A stretch of DNA of 64,000 bases from Chitinophagaceae bacterium (lineage in GTDB: Bacteria > Bacteroidota > Bacteroidia > Chitinophagales > Chitinophagaceae), in the NCBI GenBank assembly GCA_023229465.1, contig JALNZE010000002.1:124001-188000 (forward strand), in the 5' to 3' direction. The translations under genes were made by a program, and so were the position numbers. The notes beneath the pieces are model-generated. The model was not told the DNA's origin. It saw only the letters and a program-made list of their open reading frames with translations, and searched no databases. How positions within the stretch are numbered: position 1 is the stretch's first letter; the number at the start of each line of letters is the position of its first letter. Positions 50,081-60,111 of the stretch are shown here, piece by piece.

Positions 50081-52483
50081 TTAATAAACATCTTTCGAAT
50101 ATCTTCCTTCATTTGTAAGCCGGTCAAAATATGCACGGGCCGATTCTTTACCCATACCTCCATATTGTTCAAACACCCGTAACAGCGTATGCTCCACTTC
50201 AATACTCATGGGTGTTTTCTCTCCACATACATATAGATATGCCCCCGAGTTAATCCAGTCGAATAATTCTTTTCCATGTTCAAACATCCTGTCATGCACA
50301 AATAGCTTCCCCGGCTGATCGTTTGAAAAAGCAAGGCTCACTTTAGTTAATACACCCGTCTCAAACCAATGCTGTATTTCTGTCTGGTATAAAAAATCAG
50401 ATGCAAAATGTTCCTCACCAAAGAACAACCAGTTTTTTCCCGTGGCGCCTGTGGCATCTCTTTCACTTAAGAAAGAACGGAACGCGGCGATACCGGTTCC
50501 CTGCCCTATCATTACCATATCCTTATCCGCGGCGGGAAGTTTAAACCGTTTATTCTTCTGCACAAAAAAATCAAAACAGGATCCTTCCTTTAACCGGGTC
50601 AGATAGGCGGAACATACGCCGGTTTTTTCTTCTTTATTTATTACAAACCTATCTTTACCCACGGTTAAATGGATTTCTCCGCTATGCGCCGCATTGGAAG
50701 AAGCGATCGTATAGATGCGTGGTGATTGAGCCGGCAACACTTGCAGCGCTTCTTCAAATTGTACGGCATCTTTTACCGGGTAGGTACCCAGGAGATCAAA
50801 CAGATCCATTTTTGTTTCGGGGATATCCCGCTGCACGATTGCCGCGTATTTCTTTACCACACGCTCATGCAGGAAATGAATATTGACCTTCTTTTTCAGC
50901 AGATCGAATACAGTGTATTCAACATCATTGTGTTTAACGTGTTTGGCCCTATTTATTTCTGTCAACGCGATAATGGCATTGACTGTTGCCAGGGGGTTTT
51001 CAGGTACAATACCAATAGAATCACCCGGCAAATAATCTACTTCACCGGCGGCCAGTTCTATATGGCAGGTTAGTTTCGCGGAGCCCCTGTCGTTAAGGTT
51101 GATATTGGACAAAACAGTTCCGGTATGGATTTTTCTGGTGTTTAACGTAACCCCGGCCCGCGGTACGGTTTTTACGGTAACAGGCGCGTCAACCACTGTA
51201 TTATTGAGTGTTTGTAACACCCGGTTAAACCATGCTTCGGCATCCGCGTCATAATCCAGGTCGCATTTCTGTATCGGAACAATCCGTTGGCCACCCAGCC
51301 GTTGTAACTGCGCGTCTACCTCTTCACCCGCTTTGCAGAACAAAGGATAAGAAGTATCCCCCAGCGCCAATACACTGTATTTCATATTGTCTAAACGAAA
51401 CCCGTTATGATGGATATAATCATAGAATTTTTGAGCGGCAACAGGCGGTTCGCCATCCCCCTGTGTACTGATCACTACCAACAGGTTTTCTTCCTTGGCC
51501 AGATCAGTCAACCGGTATTGATCGAGGCTTACGAGTTTAACAACGAGATTATTTTTTTTCGCTTTTGTAGCGAGACCAATGGCTACTCTTTTCGAGTTAC
51601 CCGTTTCTGTACCATAAACAATGGTTATTTTTTCAGGGCCGGTATTCACGGGTTTTTGTTCCGCGTTCGCGATAGATTTTTGTATGCCCGTAAGCGGTTT
51701 AAAATAGGGTTCCCCCGCATTGCTGCCCTTAAACCATTTGAATTGTTCATGCAAACCCACCACTTTACCAATGATCACCAGTGAGGGTGAAAGAAACACC
51801 CGCCCTTTCAGTTTCTTTTCATATTCATAAACAGAAGAAATGCATACCTGCTGACAGGCGGTTGTGGCCTGCTCAATTACCGCGATTTGTTTACTGTTAT
51901 CAATACGGTATTCTATCAGTTTATTAACCAAGGCATCCAGGGTGGCGGAAGACATATAAAATACCAGTGTATCATTCGTATTGGCCAATTCTTCCCAATA
52001 AGCTTCACTCACTACTGTAGATTTGTAATACGTAAGAAACCTAACGGCCGTTGCATGATCCCTTGCCGTTAAAGGCATTCCCGCATAGGCCGCGGCGCCG
52101 GAAGCCGCTGTAACGCCCGGCACGATCTCATAAGGTATTTTATTGGCCACCAGTATTCCAAGCTCATCCAATACATTGGAGAAAAAAGAAACATCTCCGC
52201 CTTTTAAGCGTACGACCAATTTTCCCTGTAAGGCATATTTTACCAATAATTCATTGACAGTTTCCTGTGGGGTAGAGATACCTCTCCCGCACTGCTTACC
52301 TACTTCAATAATTTCGGCGGAAGGTTTTACATACCGTGCCAGGATTACTTCGCTTACCAGCCTGTCTGTCAATACCACATCGGCCCGTTGCAGGTAGTTA
52401 GCGGTTTTCACGGTAACAAGGTCAGGGTCGCCGGGGCCGGCGCCTGCCAGGATCACTTTTCCTTTTATGATAACACTATCCAT
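50081..52483 (-). CDS. uroporphyrinogen-III C-methyltransferase fused to sulfite reductase flavoprotein
   Basis: An 800-residue fusion of two normally separate proteins. Residues about 7-246 are CobA/SUMT: LAGAGPGDPDLVTVKTA, VVRLKGGDVSFFSN, YEIVPGVTAASGAAAYAG and MPLTARDH. Residues about 286-430 are a flavodoxin domain (IVYGTETGNSKRVA, STQGDGEPP, LALGDTSYPLFCKAG). About 440-800 are the FAD- and NADPH-binding module (RIYTIASS, IGQGTGIAAFRSFL) ending RYSKDVY as in CysJ. One chain thus starts siroheme synthesis and delivers NADPH electrons to CysI. The joint is a ~35-residue linker. No frameshift is visible. Confidence 0.93.
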   Translation of the reverse strand: MDSVIIKGKVILAGAGPGDPDLVTVKTANYLQRADVVLTDRLVSEVILARYVKPSAEIIEVGKQCGRGISTPQETVNELLVKYALQGKLVVRLKGGDVSFFSNVLDELGILVANKIPYEIVPGVTAASGAAAYAGMPLTARDHATAVRFLTYYKSTVVSEAYWEELANTNDTLVFYMSSATLDALVNKLIEYRIDNSKQIAVIEQATTACQQVCISSVYEYEKKLKGRVFLSPSLVIIGKVVGLHEQFKWFKGSNAGEPYFKPLTGIQKSIANAEQKPVNTGPEKITIVYGTETGNSKRVAIGLATKAKKNNLVVKLVSLDQYRLTDLAKEENLLVVISTQGDGEPPVAAQKFYDYIHHNGFRLDNMKYSVLALGDTSYPLFCKAGEEVDAQLQRLGGQRIVPIQKCDLDYDADAEAWFNRVLQTLNNTVVDAPVTVKTVPRAGVTLNTRKIHTGTVLSNINLNDRGSAKLTCHIELAAGEVDYLPGDSIGIVPENPLATVNAIIALTEINRAKHVKHNDVEYTVFDLLKKKVNIHFLHERVVKKYAAIVQRDIPETKMDLFDLLGTYPVKDAVQFEEALQVLPAQSPRIYTIASSNAAHSGEIHLTVGKDRFVINKEEKTGVCSAYLTRLKEGSCFDFFVQKNKRFKLPAADKDMVMIGQGTGIAAFRSFLSERDATGATGKNWLFFGEEHFASDFLYQTEIQHWFETGVLTKVSLAFSNDQPGKLFVHDRMFEHGKELFDWINSGAYLYVCGEKTPMSIEVEHTLLRVFEQYGGMGKESARAYFDRLTNEGRYSKDVY

Positions 52484-52518
52484 GATGATGGTTGGTTCAT
52501 GTTCATGATAAATTTCAC

Positions 52519-53760
52519 TTATTGAATCATACAGGCGCCAACGGTTACATTACTGGTTTCATCTATCAGTATGGCACCGCCGTTAGCCCGCAGACCGGCA
52601 TAGGTATCATACGGAACCGGGGATGCTGTTTTAATGGTTACCCTCACAATATCATTTAAGGATACCAGGCCCGGCGATGGTTCTTTTTCCAAAGAGTTTA
52701 CATCTAACTTATAATGGATCTCTTTAACAATGCTTTTTACCAGCCGGCTGTTGATCTGCAATAAATAACGGTTCCCTTCGGCCAAAGGTTTATTGTCCAT
52801 CCAGCATACTAAGACGTCTAATTCCTGTTCTACTTTCGGAAGATCATCAGAGGCAACGATCAGATCGCCGCGGCTCACATCAATATTATCTTCCAGGTGT
52901 AATACAATACTTTGCGGGGCGAATACTTCTTCCATTTCTTTACCGCCTGTTTCAATGGCTTTGATCCTGCTTTGAAGGCCGGAAGGAAGAACGGTTATCT
53001 TATCTCCTTTACGATAAATACCGCTGATCAGTTTCCCCGCATACCCGCGATAATCATGCAATGCTTCTGTTTGCGGGCGTATCACATATTGCACAGGGAA
53101 CCTGGCATGCGTTAAATTCGAATCGCCCGCTACCTCTACGTTCTCTAATAAATGTAAAAGCGGTTCACCTTCATACCAGGAAAAATTTTCTGAACGGTCT
53201 ACGATATTATCCCCGTCCAATGCACTGATGGGGATATAGGTTACATTCTTCAATCCCAATGATGCAGCCACTTTCGCGTAATCGATCACTATATTGTTAT
53301 AGGTATCCCGCGAATAGGCTACCATATCCATTTTGTTGATCGCCACCACTATATGGGGAATATTGAGTAAGGATGCGATGATCGAATGCCTGCGTGTTTG
53401 TTCTGTTACACCGTTTCTTGCATCAATCAAAATGATGACCAGGTTGGCATTGGAAGCGCCGGTTACCATATTCCTTGTGTATTGAATATGGCCTGGCGCG
53501 TCCGCGATAATGAACTTACGTTTAGATGTTGAAAAATATTTATAGGCTACATCTATGGTAATGCCCTGTTCCCTTTCTGCACGCAAACCATCTGTAAGCA
53601 GGGCCAGGTCAATATCGCCTTCTTCCCTGTTCTTTGTTTGGCTTTCCATCGCTGCCAGTTGATCGATCATGATCGATTTACTGTCGTATAATAAGCGGCC
53701 AATCAATGTGCTTTTGCCATCGTCTACACTGCCCGCTGTTATAAATCTTAGTATATCCAT
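52519..53760 (-). CDS. cysN: sulfate adenylyltransferase subunit 1 (GTPase)
   Basis: GTP-hydrolysing partner of CysD in ATP sulfurylase. The G motifs are GSVDDGKSTLIGRLLYD (P-loop), DAPGHIQYTRNM (G3), NKMD (G4) and a G5 near SALDGDN. EF-Tu-like barrels follow. At 413 residues it stops before an APS kinase domain, so it is CysN alone, not NodQ-type. It is 20 bp downstream of cysD. Confidence 0.97.
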   Translation of the reverse strand: MDILRFITAGSVDDGKSTLIGRLLYDSKSIMIDQLAAMESQTKNREEGDIDLALLTDGLRAEREQGITIDVAYKYFSTSKRKFIIADAPGHIQYTRNMVTGASNANLVIILIDARNGVTEQTRRHSIIASLLNIPHIVVAINKMDMVAYSRDTYNNIVIDYAKVAASLGLKNVTYIPISALDGDNIVDRSENFSWYEGEPLLHLLENVEVAGDSNLTHARFPVQYVIRPQTEALHDYRGYAGKLISGIYRKGDKITVLPSGLQSRIKAIETGGKEMEEVFAPQSIVLHLEDNIDVSRGDLIVASDDLPKVEQELDVLVCWMDNKPLAEGNRYLLQINSRLVKSIVKEIHYKLDVNSLEKEPSPGLVSLNDIVRVTIKTASPVPYDTYAGLRANGGAILIDETSNVTVGACMIQ

Positions 53761-53780
53761 TAGGTTATAAGTTATAAGTA

Positions 53781-54689
53781 TTAAAAATATCCGCTCTTTT
53801 TTCTGTCTTCCATGGCTGCTTCTGAAACCCTGTCATCAATTCTTGTTTCACCGCGTTCACTGGTTTTAGTGGCAATGATCTCAGAAATGATATCATCTAT
53901 GTTTGACGCGGTAGATTCAACAGCGGCGGTACAGGTCATATCGCCAACGGTACGGTAACGAACTTTGCGAATACTGATCCTGTCATTTTCTTCCAACTGT
54001 ATAAATTCAGAGATGGCAACCAACTGGCCCTCATACTCCAGCACTTCCCTGTCGTGGGCGAAATAGATGGAGGGCAGATCAATGTTTTGCCTGCGGATAT
54101 AATTCCAGATATCCAGTTCCGTCCAGTTACTGATCGGGAATACGCGTACATTTTCGCCTTTATGGATACGTCCGTTATAGGTGTTCCATAATTCGGGCCT
54201 TTGCAGTTTGGGATCCCATTGGCCAAACTCATCACGTACAGAAAAGATTCTTTCTTTCGCCCTCGCTTTTTCTTCATCGCGCCTTGCGCCTCCAATGCAG
54301 GCATCAAATTTGAACTCATTGATCGTATCCAGTAAAGTATAGGTTTGCAATGCATTCCTGCTGGCAAACTTTCCTTTTGGTTCGGTTAAGTTCTGCTGTT
54401 TAATGGTATCAGCCACTTTTCGCACAATCAGCTTCTCTCCAATCTCATCCGCCAATGCATCCCTGAAATCCAGCGCCTCCCTGAAGTTGTGCCCTGTATC
54501 GATATGTACCAATGGGAATGGAAATTTACCGGGTCTGAATGCTTTTAAAGCGAGGTGTACCAATGTAATAGAATCTTTGCCGCCACTAAACAGCAAGGCG
54601 GGTTTTTCAAATTGCCCGGCCACTTCGCGCATGATATGAATGGCTTCCGATTCTAACTGGTCTAAATGATCTAAATGATATTGACGCAT
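53781..54689 (-). CDS. cysD: sulfate adenylyltransferase subunit 2
   Basis: Makes APS from ATP and sulfate. It is a PP-loop ATPase with the SGGKDS motif (LLFSGGKDSITLVHLALKA) near 35 and the family blocks HIDTGHNFREALDFRD, IGGARRDEEKARAKER and FPISNWTELDIWNYI. Length 302 is normal. It lies 30 bp after cysH. Confidence 0.97.
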   Translation of the reverse strand: MRQYHLDHLDQLESEAIHIMREVAGQFEKPALLFSGGKDSITLVHLALKAFRPGKFPFPLVHIDTGHNFREALDFRDALADEIGEKLIVRKVADTIKQQNLTEPKGKFASRNALQTYTLLDTINEFKFDACIGGARRDEEKARAKERIFSVRDEFGQWDPKLQRPELWNTYNGRIHKGENVRVFPISNWTELDIWNYIRRQNIDLPSIYFAHDREVLEYEGQLVAISEFIQLEENDRISIRKVRYRTVGDMTCTAAVESTASNIDDIISEIIATKTSERGETRIDDRVSEAAMEDRKKSGYF

Positions 54690-54719
54690 CTTAAAAAAAT
54701 TATAAACTGGTTTCTGTTA

Positions 54720-55439
54720 CTAAATCCTGTTTTCATGCAACCCGCATTCTTTCCCGCTGTTGTCTTCCCACCACCAACGGCCGGCCCTGAAATCTTCTCC
54801 GGCCTTTATGGCCCTGGTACAGGGCGCGCAGCCTATACTCACAAAACCCCTGTCGTACAATGGATTGTATGGAATATGGTGCTCGTCTATATAAGCTTTC
54901 GTTTCCGCTGTGGTCCAATGCAGTAAGGGATGATATTTAATGATGTGGTTAGCTTCATCCCATTCCAATGGTTGCAGATCCTGCCTTGCGGCAGAGTGTT
55001 CGGCACGTAACCCGGTGATCCAGACGGCATTACCGGCCAATGCTCTTTTCAATGGTGCTACTTTACGGATAGCGCAACAGGTTTTCCTGTTATCAACAGA
55101 TTCATAAAAAGAATTGGGGCCATTTTCCAGGATAAAAGATTCCAGCTTCGCATGATCGGGATAGTATGCTTTGATAGGTGTTTGATAACGGATATTGGTA
55201 CTGTTCCATACGGAATAGGTTTCAGCAAACAGCCTGCCCGTATCTAAGGTAAAAATGCTGATGGGGATATTATTGTGAACTATCCGGTGCATGATTACCT
55301 GGTCCTCCAAACTAAAACTGGAAGAAAAAGTTACTTTGCCCGGGAAACTGCCCGATAAAAGCGACAACGCTTCATCAATAGAAAGTCTATTAATTTGATG
55401 GAGTAATTTAGTAAGGGTTTGTTTTGCCGGCGCTTCCAT
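54720..55439 (-). CDS. cysH: APS/PAPS reductase
   Basis: A 239-residue PP-loop reductase that makes sulfite from activated sulfate. The four cluster cysteines CC (KTCCAIRKV) and CxxC (IGCAPCTRA) are present, which marks the APS-using [4Fe-4S] type, together with the catalytic C-terminal ECGLH. This fits the lack of a cysC kinase in the operon. First gene after the promoter with the GTCTATAAA palindrome. Confidence 0.96.
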   Translation of the reverse strand: MEAPAKQTLTKLLHQINRLSIDEALSLLSGSFPGKVTFSSSFSLEDQVIMHRIVHNNIPISIFTLDTGRLFAETYSVWNSTNIRYQTPIKAYYPDHAKLESFILENGPNSFYESVDNRKTCCAIRKVAPLKRALAGNAVWITGLRAEHSAARQDLQPLEWDEANHIIKYHPLLHWTTAETKAYIDEHHIPYNPLYDRGFVSIGCAPCTRAIKAGEDFRAGRWWWEDNSGKECGLHENRI

Positions 55440-55580
55440 TTGTAAAAATTCTGTTGTGGTAAAAAATCGTGAACAGGACTACACAGTTAGTAGACATTTT
55501 ATCTGCAACAGCATGGACAGGCGGGAAGAAAAATCTTACTGAATATCATACAAAAATATAAGTCTACCGAAATGATATGG

Positions 55581-55610
55581 TAAATGTAGTCTATAAAATT
55601 TATAGACAAA
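55581..55610 (-). promoter_or_regulatory. promoter of the cys operon with palindromic operator
   Basis: On the minus strand TTTG (55610-55607), 18 bases, TACATTTA (55588-55581), close to TTTG-N19-21-TAnnTTTG. The spacer is filled by the inverted repeat GTCTATAAA-t-TTTATAGAC (55589-55607), so a repressor there would sit between the two promoter elements. It is ~140 bp upstream of the cysH ATG. Regulator identity is unknown; a sulfur-responsive Rrf2-type protein is one possibility. Confidence 0.6.
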
Positions 55611-55710
55611 GTATTTTTGGGAGTAAATATTTTAAAATAGCGGGGTTAGCAACAGGTTATTTTACTAATTAACGTTAGTTTCGGATGAAAGGAAGCTGTT
55701 GCAGGGTACA

Positions 55711-56892
55711 TTATATGGCCTTCGCGCTTTTCATCCGAAGTAAAATATAGAGAGCCGCCATAATTGTAACGACCGCTGAAACCAAAAATAACCATACCGC
55801 GCCATACGTAAACCATAGAAGGCCCGCTAAAGAGCTGGCTATCATGGTGCAGATACTTTGAAAAGCGGTAAAAGTACCAATAGCGGTTGCCGTATCTTCT
55901 TTCGCGCAAATATTAGTGATCCACGCTTTGGATATACCTTCTGTGGCTGCCGCGTAAAGGCCATACAGGAAGAACAATAAAAAAAACACATACAGGTCAG
56001 TATTAAAAGCCATTCCCCCATATACGATGGCAAAAAGTAGCAGGCCCGCGATAAAAATACGTTTCAATCCCAGTTTATCCGCCAATAATCCCATGGGATA
56101 AGCGAAAGAAGCGTACACCAGGTTATAAAAAATATAGATACCTATCACGTAGGTATCACTCCAGCCGGCCTGTTTTATTTTCAGGAGGAGAAAATAATCA
56201 CTGCTGTTGAATAAGGCGAATAGTAACAACCCGGTAACCAATTGTCTGTAAACCGGGGAGGCTTTTTTCCAATAAGCAAAGAAGGCAAAGAAGCTGAAAG
56301 ATGATTGGGAGATAATGGGTACTTCTCTTTTTTTTTCTTTCAACAGGTAAATCAGTAAAACAGCCATTATTCCGGGTATAAATGCGATATAGAATAAGGG
56401 CTTATAGGCGCCCGGTGAAAAGTGCAGGTACACTAAAGCGATAAAAGGCCCGATAACGGCTCCTAAAGTATCCATGCCGCGATGAAAACCAAATACCCTT
56501 GCCTTGGTTTGTGGGGTGGCTTCTTCGGATAATAAAGCATCTCTCGCGCCTGTTCGTAAGCCCTTGCCTACCCTGTCGATCGTTCTGGCGCCGAATATCC
56601 ATAAAGGGACGCTAATAATGGCCATCATAGGTTTTGACACCGCCCCAAAAAAATACCCCCACCTGATAAAGGGGAGGCGAACACCCTTCGTATCTGATAA
56701 CTTACCAAAATAGCCTTTGCTTAGTCCCGCAACGGCTTCCGCCACTCCTTCCAGTATACCAATCAATAAAACAGAGAACCCGATACTTTCCAGGTAAACA
56801 GGCATTACAGGATACAGCATCTCACTGGCGATGTCTGCGAACATGCTTACCAATGATACGATCAAAACTGTACGGGTAACTATTTTATTCAT
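55711..56892 (-). CDS. MFS transporter
   Basis: A 393-residue membrane protein with about 12 helices in two halves. The N-terminal half shows LYPVMPVYLESIG, the loop GYFGKLSDTKGVRLPFIR (MFS motif A-like) and RTIDRVGKGLRTGARDALLS near 105-124. This last motif occurs in a group of MFS proteins of unknown substrate related to UhpC/nitrate-type carriers. It lies on the same strand as the cys operon, 271 bp upstream of cysH, and probably has its own transcript. Confidence 0.88.
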   Translation of the reverse strand: MNKIVTRTVLIVSLVSMFADIASEMLYPVMPVYLESIGFSVLLIGILEGVAEAVAGLSKGYFGKLSDTKGVRLPFIRWGYFFGAVSKPMMAIISVPLWIFGARTIDRVGKGLRTGARDALLSEEATPQTKARVFGFHRGMDTLGAVIGPFIALVYLHFSPGAYKPLFYIAFIPGIMAVLLIYLLKEKKREVPIISQSSFSFFAFFAYWKKASPVYRQLVTGLLLFALFNSSDYFLLLKIKQAGWSDTYVIGIYIFYNLVYASFAYPMGLLADKLGLKRIFIAGLLLFAIVYGGMAFNTDLYVFFLLFFLYGLYAAATEGISKAWITNICAKEDTATAIGTFTAFQSICTMIASSLAGLLWFTYGAVWLFLVSAVVTIMAALYILLRMKSAKAI

Positions 56893-56977
56893 AGTGTAAG
56901 TATACGCAATGTTTCTTTCTGATATTTATCCTGTTTTTCCGGAAAACAATAGCGACCTTTAGCAGAGAAGATATACC

Positions 56978-59386
56978 ATGAAATCAATAATGCATTTTGC
57001 TGATATCGGGATTACTGATATTCCGCTTGTTGGTGGCAAAAACGCATCGCTTGGTGAAATGTATGCTTCACTTTCCTCAAAGGGTATTATGGTGCCGGAA
57101 GGGTTTGCGGTGACAGCCTTGGGATATTGGAGTTTTTTGAATTACGGCAATTTAATTCCTGCATTAACTGCCATACTTTCTAAACTTGATGTAAAATCTT
57201 TTACGAATCTTTCTGAAATTGGCGCGGAAGCCCGCGAATTAATCCTGCAGGCAACATTCCCTCCACTTTTACAAAATGAAATTATAGCAGCTTATCAGCA
57301 ACTTGTTTTACAGGCCGGAACCGGCCATTCTTTTGCAGTGCGCAGCAGCGCTACCGCCGAAGATTTACCTACAGCAAGCTTTGCGGGTCAGCAGGAAACT
57401 TATTTGAATGTGAAAGGAGAGGAAAATTTAATAAAGGCCTGCCATCGTTGCTACGCTTCACTTTTTACTGACAGGGCCATTAAGTACAGGGCGGATAATG
57501 GCTTTGACCACATGAAAGTGGCGCTTTCTATTGGTATACAAAAAATGATACGCGCTGATTTGGCCAGCGCCGGCGTTATGTTTACGATTGATCCTGATAC
57601 GGGTTTTGAAAAGGTGGTTTTAATATCCGGCGCCTGGGGACTGGGAGAAAATGTAGTGCAGGGTACTGTTAATACGGATGAGTTTTTGGTCTTTAAACCT
57701 TTATTACACAAAGTTTCCCGGCCCATTATATCCCATAAATTGGGCAGTAAAATGAAAATGATGGTATATTCTGAAGTAAGTAAGAATGACATCGTAAAAC
57801 CTGAAGATGCCGTTATTAATCTTGATACCTCTCCTGAAAAAAGAAGTCAGTTTGTTTTAACGGATGAAGAAACCATTCAACTGGCTAAATGGGCCTGTAT
57901 CATCCAGGAACATTATAAATGCCACATGGATATTGAGTGGGCGAAGGATGGTGAAAATGGAAAAATATACATTGTTCAGGCAAGACCGGAAACCGTTCAC
58001 CGTAACAAAAAACAAACCCTATTTAAGCAATACCTGTTACTTGAAAAAGGGACAACACTTTGTACCGGCGCCGGATTAGGAAATAAAATTGTTTCAGGAA
58101 AAGCGAGAATACTTCACTCGCCAAATGAAATTTCAAAATTAAACGAAGGCGAAATACTGGTAACAGATCGCACCGACCCGGATTGGGATCCGGTACTTAA
58201 AAAGGCAACCGCGATCATCACTAACCAGGGTGGCAGAACCTCTCATGCCGCGATAGTCGCGCGAGAAGTGGGAGCCATTGCCGTAGTGGGTACCGGCAAT
58301 GGAACGGAAGCTATTAAAGACGGCCAGGTGATTACGGTATCAACCGCGAAGGGTAATACAGGTTTTGTTTATGAAGGTTTGCTGAAGTGGGAAGAAAAAG
58401 AAATTGATGTTTCGTTGATCCAAAAAACTAAAACAAAAGTGATGCTTATTCTTGCCCATCCTGATGAAGCTTTCGGGTATTCTTTACTCCCCAATGACGG
58501 GGTAGGATTGATGAGAATGGAGTTTATTATCAGCAACTCAATAGGCATTCATCCCATGGCCCTAAAACATTTTGATACCATTAGCGATGCAGGGGTGAAA
58601 GAAAAAATCGGAACAATAACCGGTCAATTTAAAAATAAGGAAGAATATTTTATTCAAAAACTCGCGGAAGCGACCGCGAAAATGGCCGTGGCATTTTATC
58701 CGAAAGAGGTGATTGTTCGGATGAGTGACTTCAAATCGAATGAATATGCGAATCTGTTAGGCGGAAAACAGTTTGAGCCCAATGAAGAAAACCCTATGAT
58801 CGGTTTCAGGGGCGCCTCGCGCTATTATCACCCTTTGTATAAGGATGCCTTTGAGATGGAATGTAAAGCGATGAAAGTGGTTCGTGATGAAATGGGGTTA
58901 ACCAATGTAAAACTGATGATCCCTTTTTGCAGAACCATTACCGAGGCGGAGAGAGTAATAGACGTAATGAAAAATTGTGGCCTGCAAAGAAAAGTGAATG
59001 GGTTGGAATTGTATGTAATGATTGAAATACCAAGCAATGCCCTGTTAGCGGAGGAATTTGCGAAACATTTTGATGGGTTCTCGATTGGCTCAAACGATTT
59101 AACACAACTTACCCTGGGAGCTGATAGGGATTCGGCATTGTTAAGTGAAATTTTTTCGCCTTTTGATCCGGCGGTAATGCAACTAATTGAAATGACTTTA
59201 ACCAAAGCGAAAAAAACAGGTACGCATACCGGTCTTTGCGGACAAGCGCCCAGTGATTACCCAGAATATGCCCGGTTCCTGGTTAAAAATGGAATAGATA
59301 GTATTTCGTTTAATCCCGACGCGTTAATCAAAGGGATTGAAAATATCGCGCTGGCGGAGAAAAATGTAATTCCGCATACCATATAA
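56978..59386 (+). CDS. ppsA: phosphoenolpyruvate synthase
   Basis: An 802-residue enzyme making PEP from pyruvate and ATP for gluconeogenesis. Domains are an N-terminal ATP-grasp (about 1-340, VGGKNASLGEMY, VRSSATAEDLPTASFAGQQE), a swivelling phosphohistidine domain with GGRTSHAAIVAREVG near 417-431, and a C-terminal PEP/pyruvate barrel (about 480-800) with the proton-donor Cys in GLCGQAPSDYPE near 755. The order and length fit PpsA, not PPDK. It is transcribed away from the MFS gene. Confidence 0.96.
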   Translation: MKSIMHFADIGITDIPLVGGKNASLGEMYASLSSKGIMVPEGFAVTALGYWSFLNYGNLIPALTAILSKLDVKSFTNLSEIGAEARELILQATFPPLLQNEIIAAYQQLVLQAGTGHSFAVRSSATAEDLPTASFAGQQETYLNVKGEENLIKACHRCYASLFTDRAIKYRADNGFDHMKVALSIGIQKMIRADLASAGVMFTIDPDTGFEKVVLISGAWGLGENVVQGTVNTDEFLVFKPLLHKVSRPIISHKLGSKMKMMVYSEVSKNDIVKPEDAVINLDTSPEKRSQFVLTDEETIQLAKWACIIQEHYKCHMDIEWAKDGENGKIYIVQARPETVHRNKKQTLFKQYLLLEKGTTLCTGAGLGNKIVSGKARILHSPNEISKLNEGEILVTDRTDPDWDPVLKKATAIITNQGGRTSHAAIVAREVGAIAVVGTGNGTEAIKDGQVITVSTAKGNTGFVYEGLLKWEEKEIDVSLIQKTKTKVMLILAHPDEAFGYSLLPNDGVGLMRMEFIISNSIGIHPMALKHFDTISDAGVKEKIGTITGQFKNKEEYFIQKLAEATAKMAVAFYPKEVIVRMSDFKSNEYANLLGGKQFEPNEENPMIGFRGASRYYHPLYKDAFEMECKAMKVVRDEMGLTNVKLMIPFCRTITEAERVIDVMKNCGLQRKVNGLELYVMIEIPSNALLAEEFAKHFDGFSIGSNDLTQLTLGADRDSALLSEIFSPFDPAVMQLIEMTLTKAKKTGTHTGLCGQAPSDYPEYARFLVKNGIDSISFNPDALIKGIENIALAEKNVIPHTI

Positions 59387-59410
59387 AGTGTGTGAAAGAG
59401 ATTCTACCTC

Positions 59411-60010
59411 TCAAAGCCTTGATAGCAACCGCTCCTTCACCACGCCCTCCCATTCATGCTTTAATATACTCAACACGATACTATCCCTGCGCGTACCATC
59501 CGCTTTAAAAACATTGCTTCGCAAAACACCCTCTTCCTTACATCCAATGCTTTTCATGGCTGCCACACTCCTATCATTATTATTATCGGCCCGGAACTCT
59601 ACCCTTTCCATCCCCCATTGTTCAAAAGCGAATTGCAGTAACAAAAATTTGCAATGCTTATTGAGTCCGCTACCCTGGAATTTTTTTCCATACCAGGTAT
59701 ACCCTAACTGTACCGTTTTCTGCAAGAACTGGATATCGTAAAAACGCGTACTGCCCGCGTACTCACCGGTACGCTTATCAAACACGATAAAAGGATATTC
59801 TTTACCCGCCACCCTTGCCGCTAACGCGGAATCAATATACTTCGTAAAATTTTCTTCTCCCGCTACACTCACCAGTGAATAGTTCCATAATTCGGGTTCA
59901 TTCAATGCATAAAACAGCAAACTATTGCAGTCTTCTGCGGTTAATGGACGCAATAAAACGCAATCATCCTCCAGGATACAATCATTATTCATTTCAAATA
60001 CAGTATACAT
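59411..60010 (-). CDS. GNAT-family N-acetyltransferase
   Basis: A 199-residue acetyltransferase of the RimJ/RimL type: VLLRPLTAEDCNSLLFYA near 19-36, then YTWYGKKFQGSGLNKHCKFL near 128-147, which holds the acetyl-CoA Q/RxxGxG/A-like loop, and VEFRADNNNDRSVAAMKSIGC near 157-176. Targets of this group include protein N-termini and amino acids; none can be assigned. It converges with ppsA. Confidence 0.9.
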   Translation of the reverse strand: MYTVFEMNNDCILEDDCVLLRPLTAEDCNSLLFYALNEPELWNYSLVSVAGEENFTKYIDSALAARVAGKEYPFIVFDKRTGEYAGSTRFYDIQFLQKTVQLGYTWYGKKFQGSGLNKHCKFLLLQFAFEQWGMERVEFRADNNNDRSVAAMKSIGCKEEGVLRSNVFKADGTRRDSIVLSILKHEWEGVVKERLLSRL

Positions 60011-60111
60011 CGCTAAAAAAGATAATTTAGTGGCTAATTAATCGTCCTGTATAACCGGGCTTATACTAAGAATAACTAAATTTACAGGTTAATCGAAACA
60101 AAATAAACAGT

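Noticed and set aside
60010..60111. glmS ribozyme upstream of glmS
   Set aside because: The 101-bp gap is too short and has no matching conserved core.
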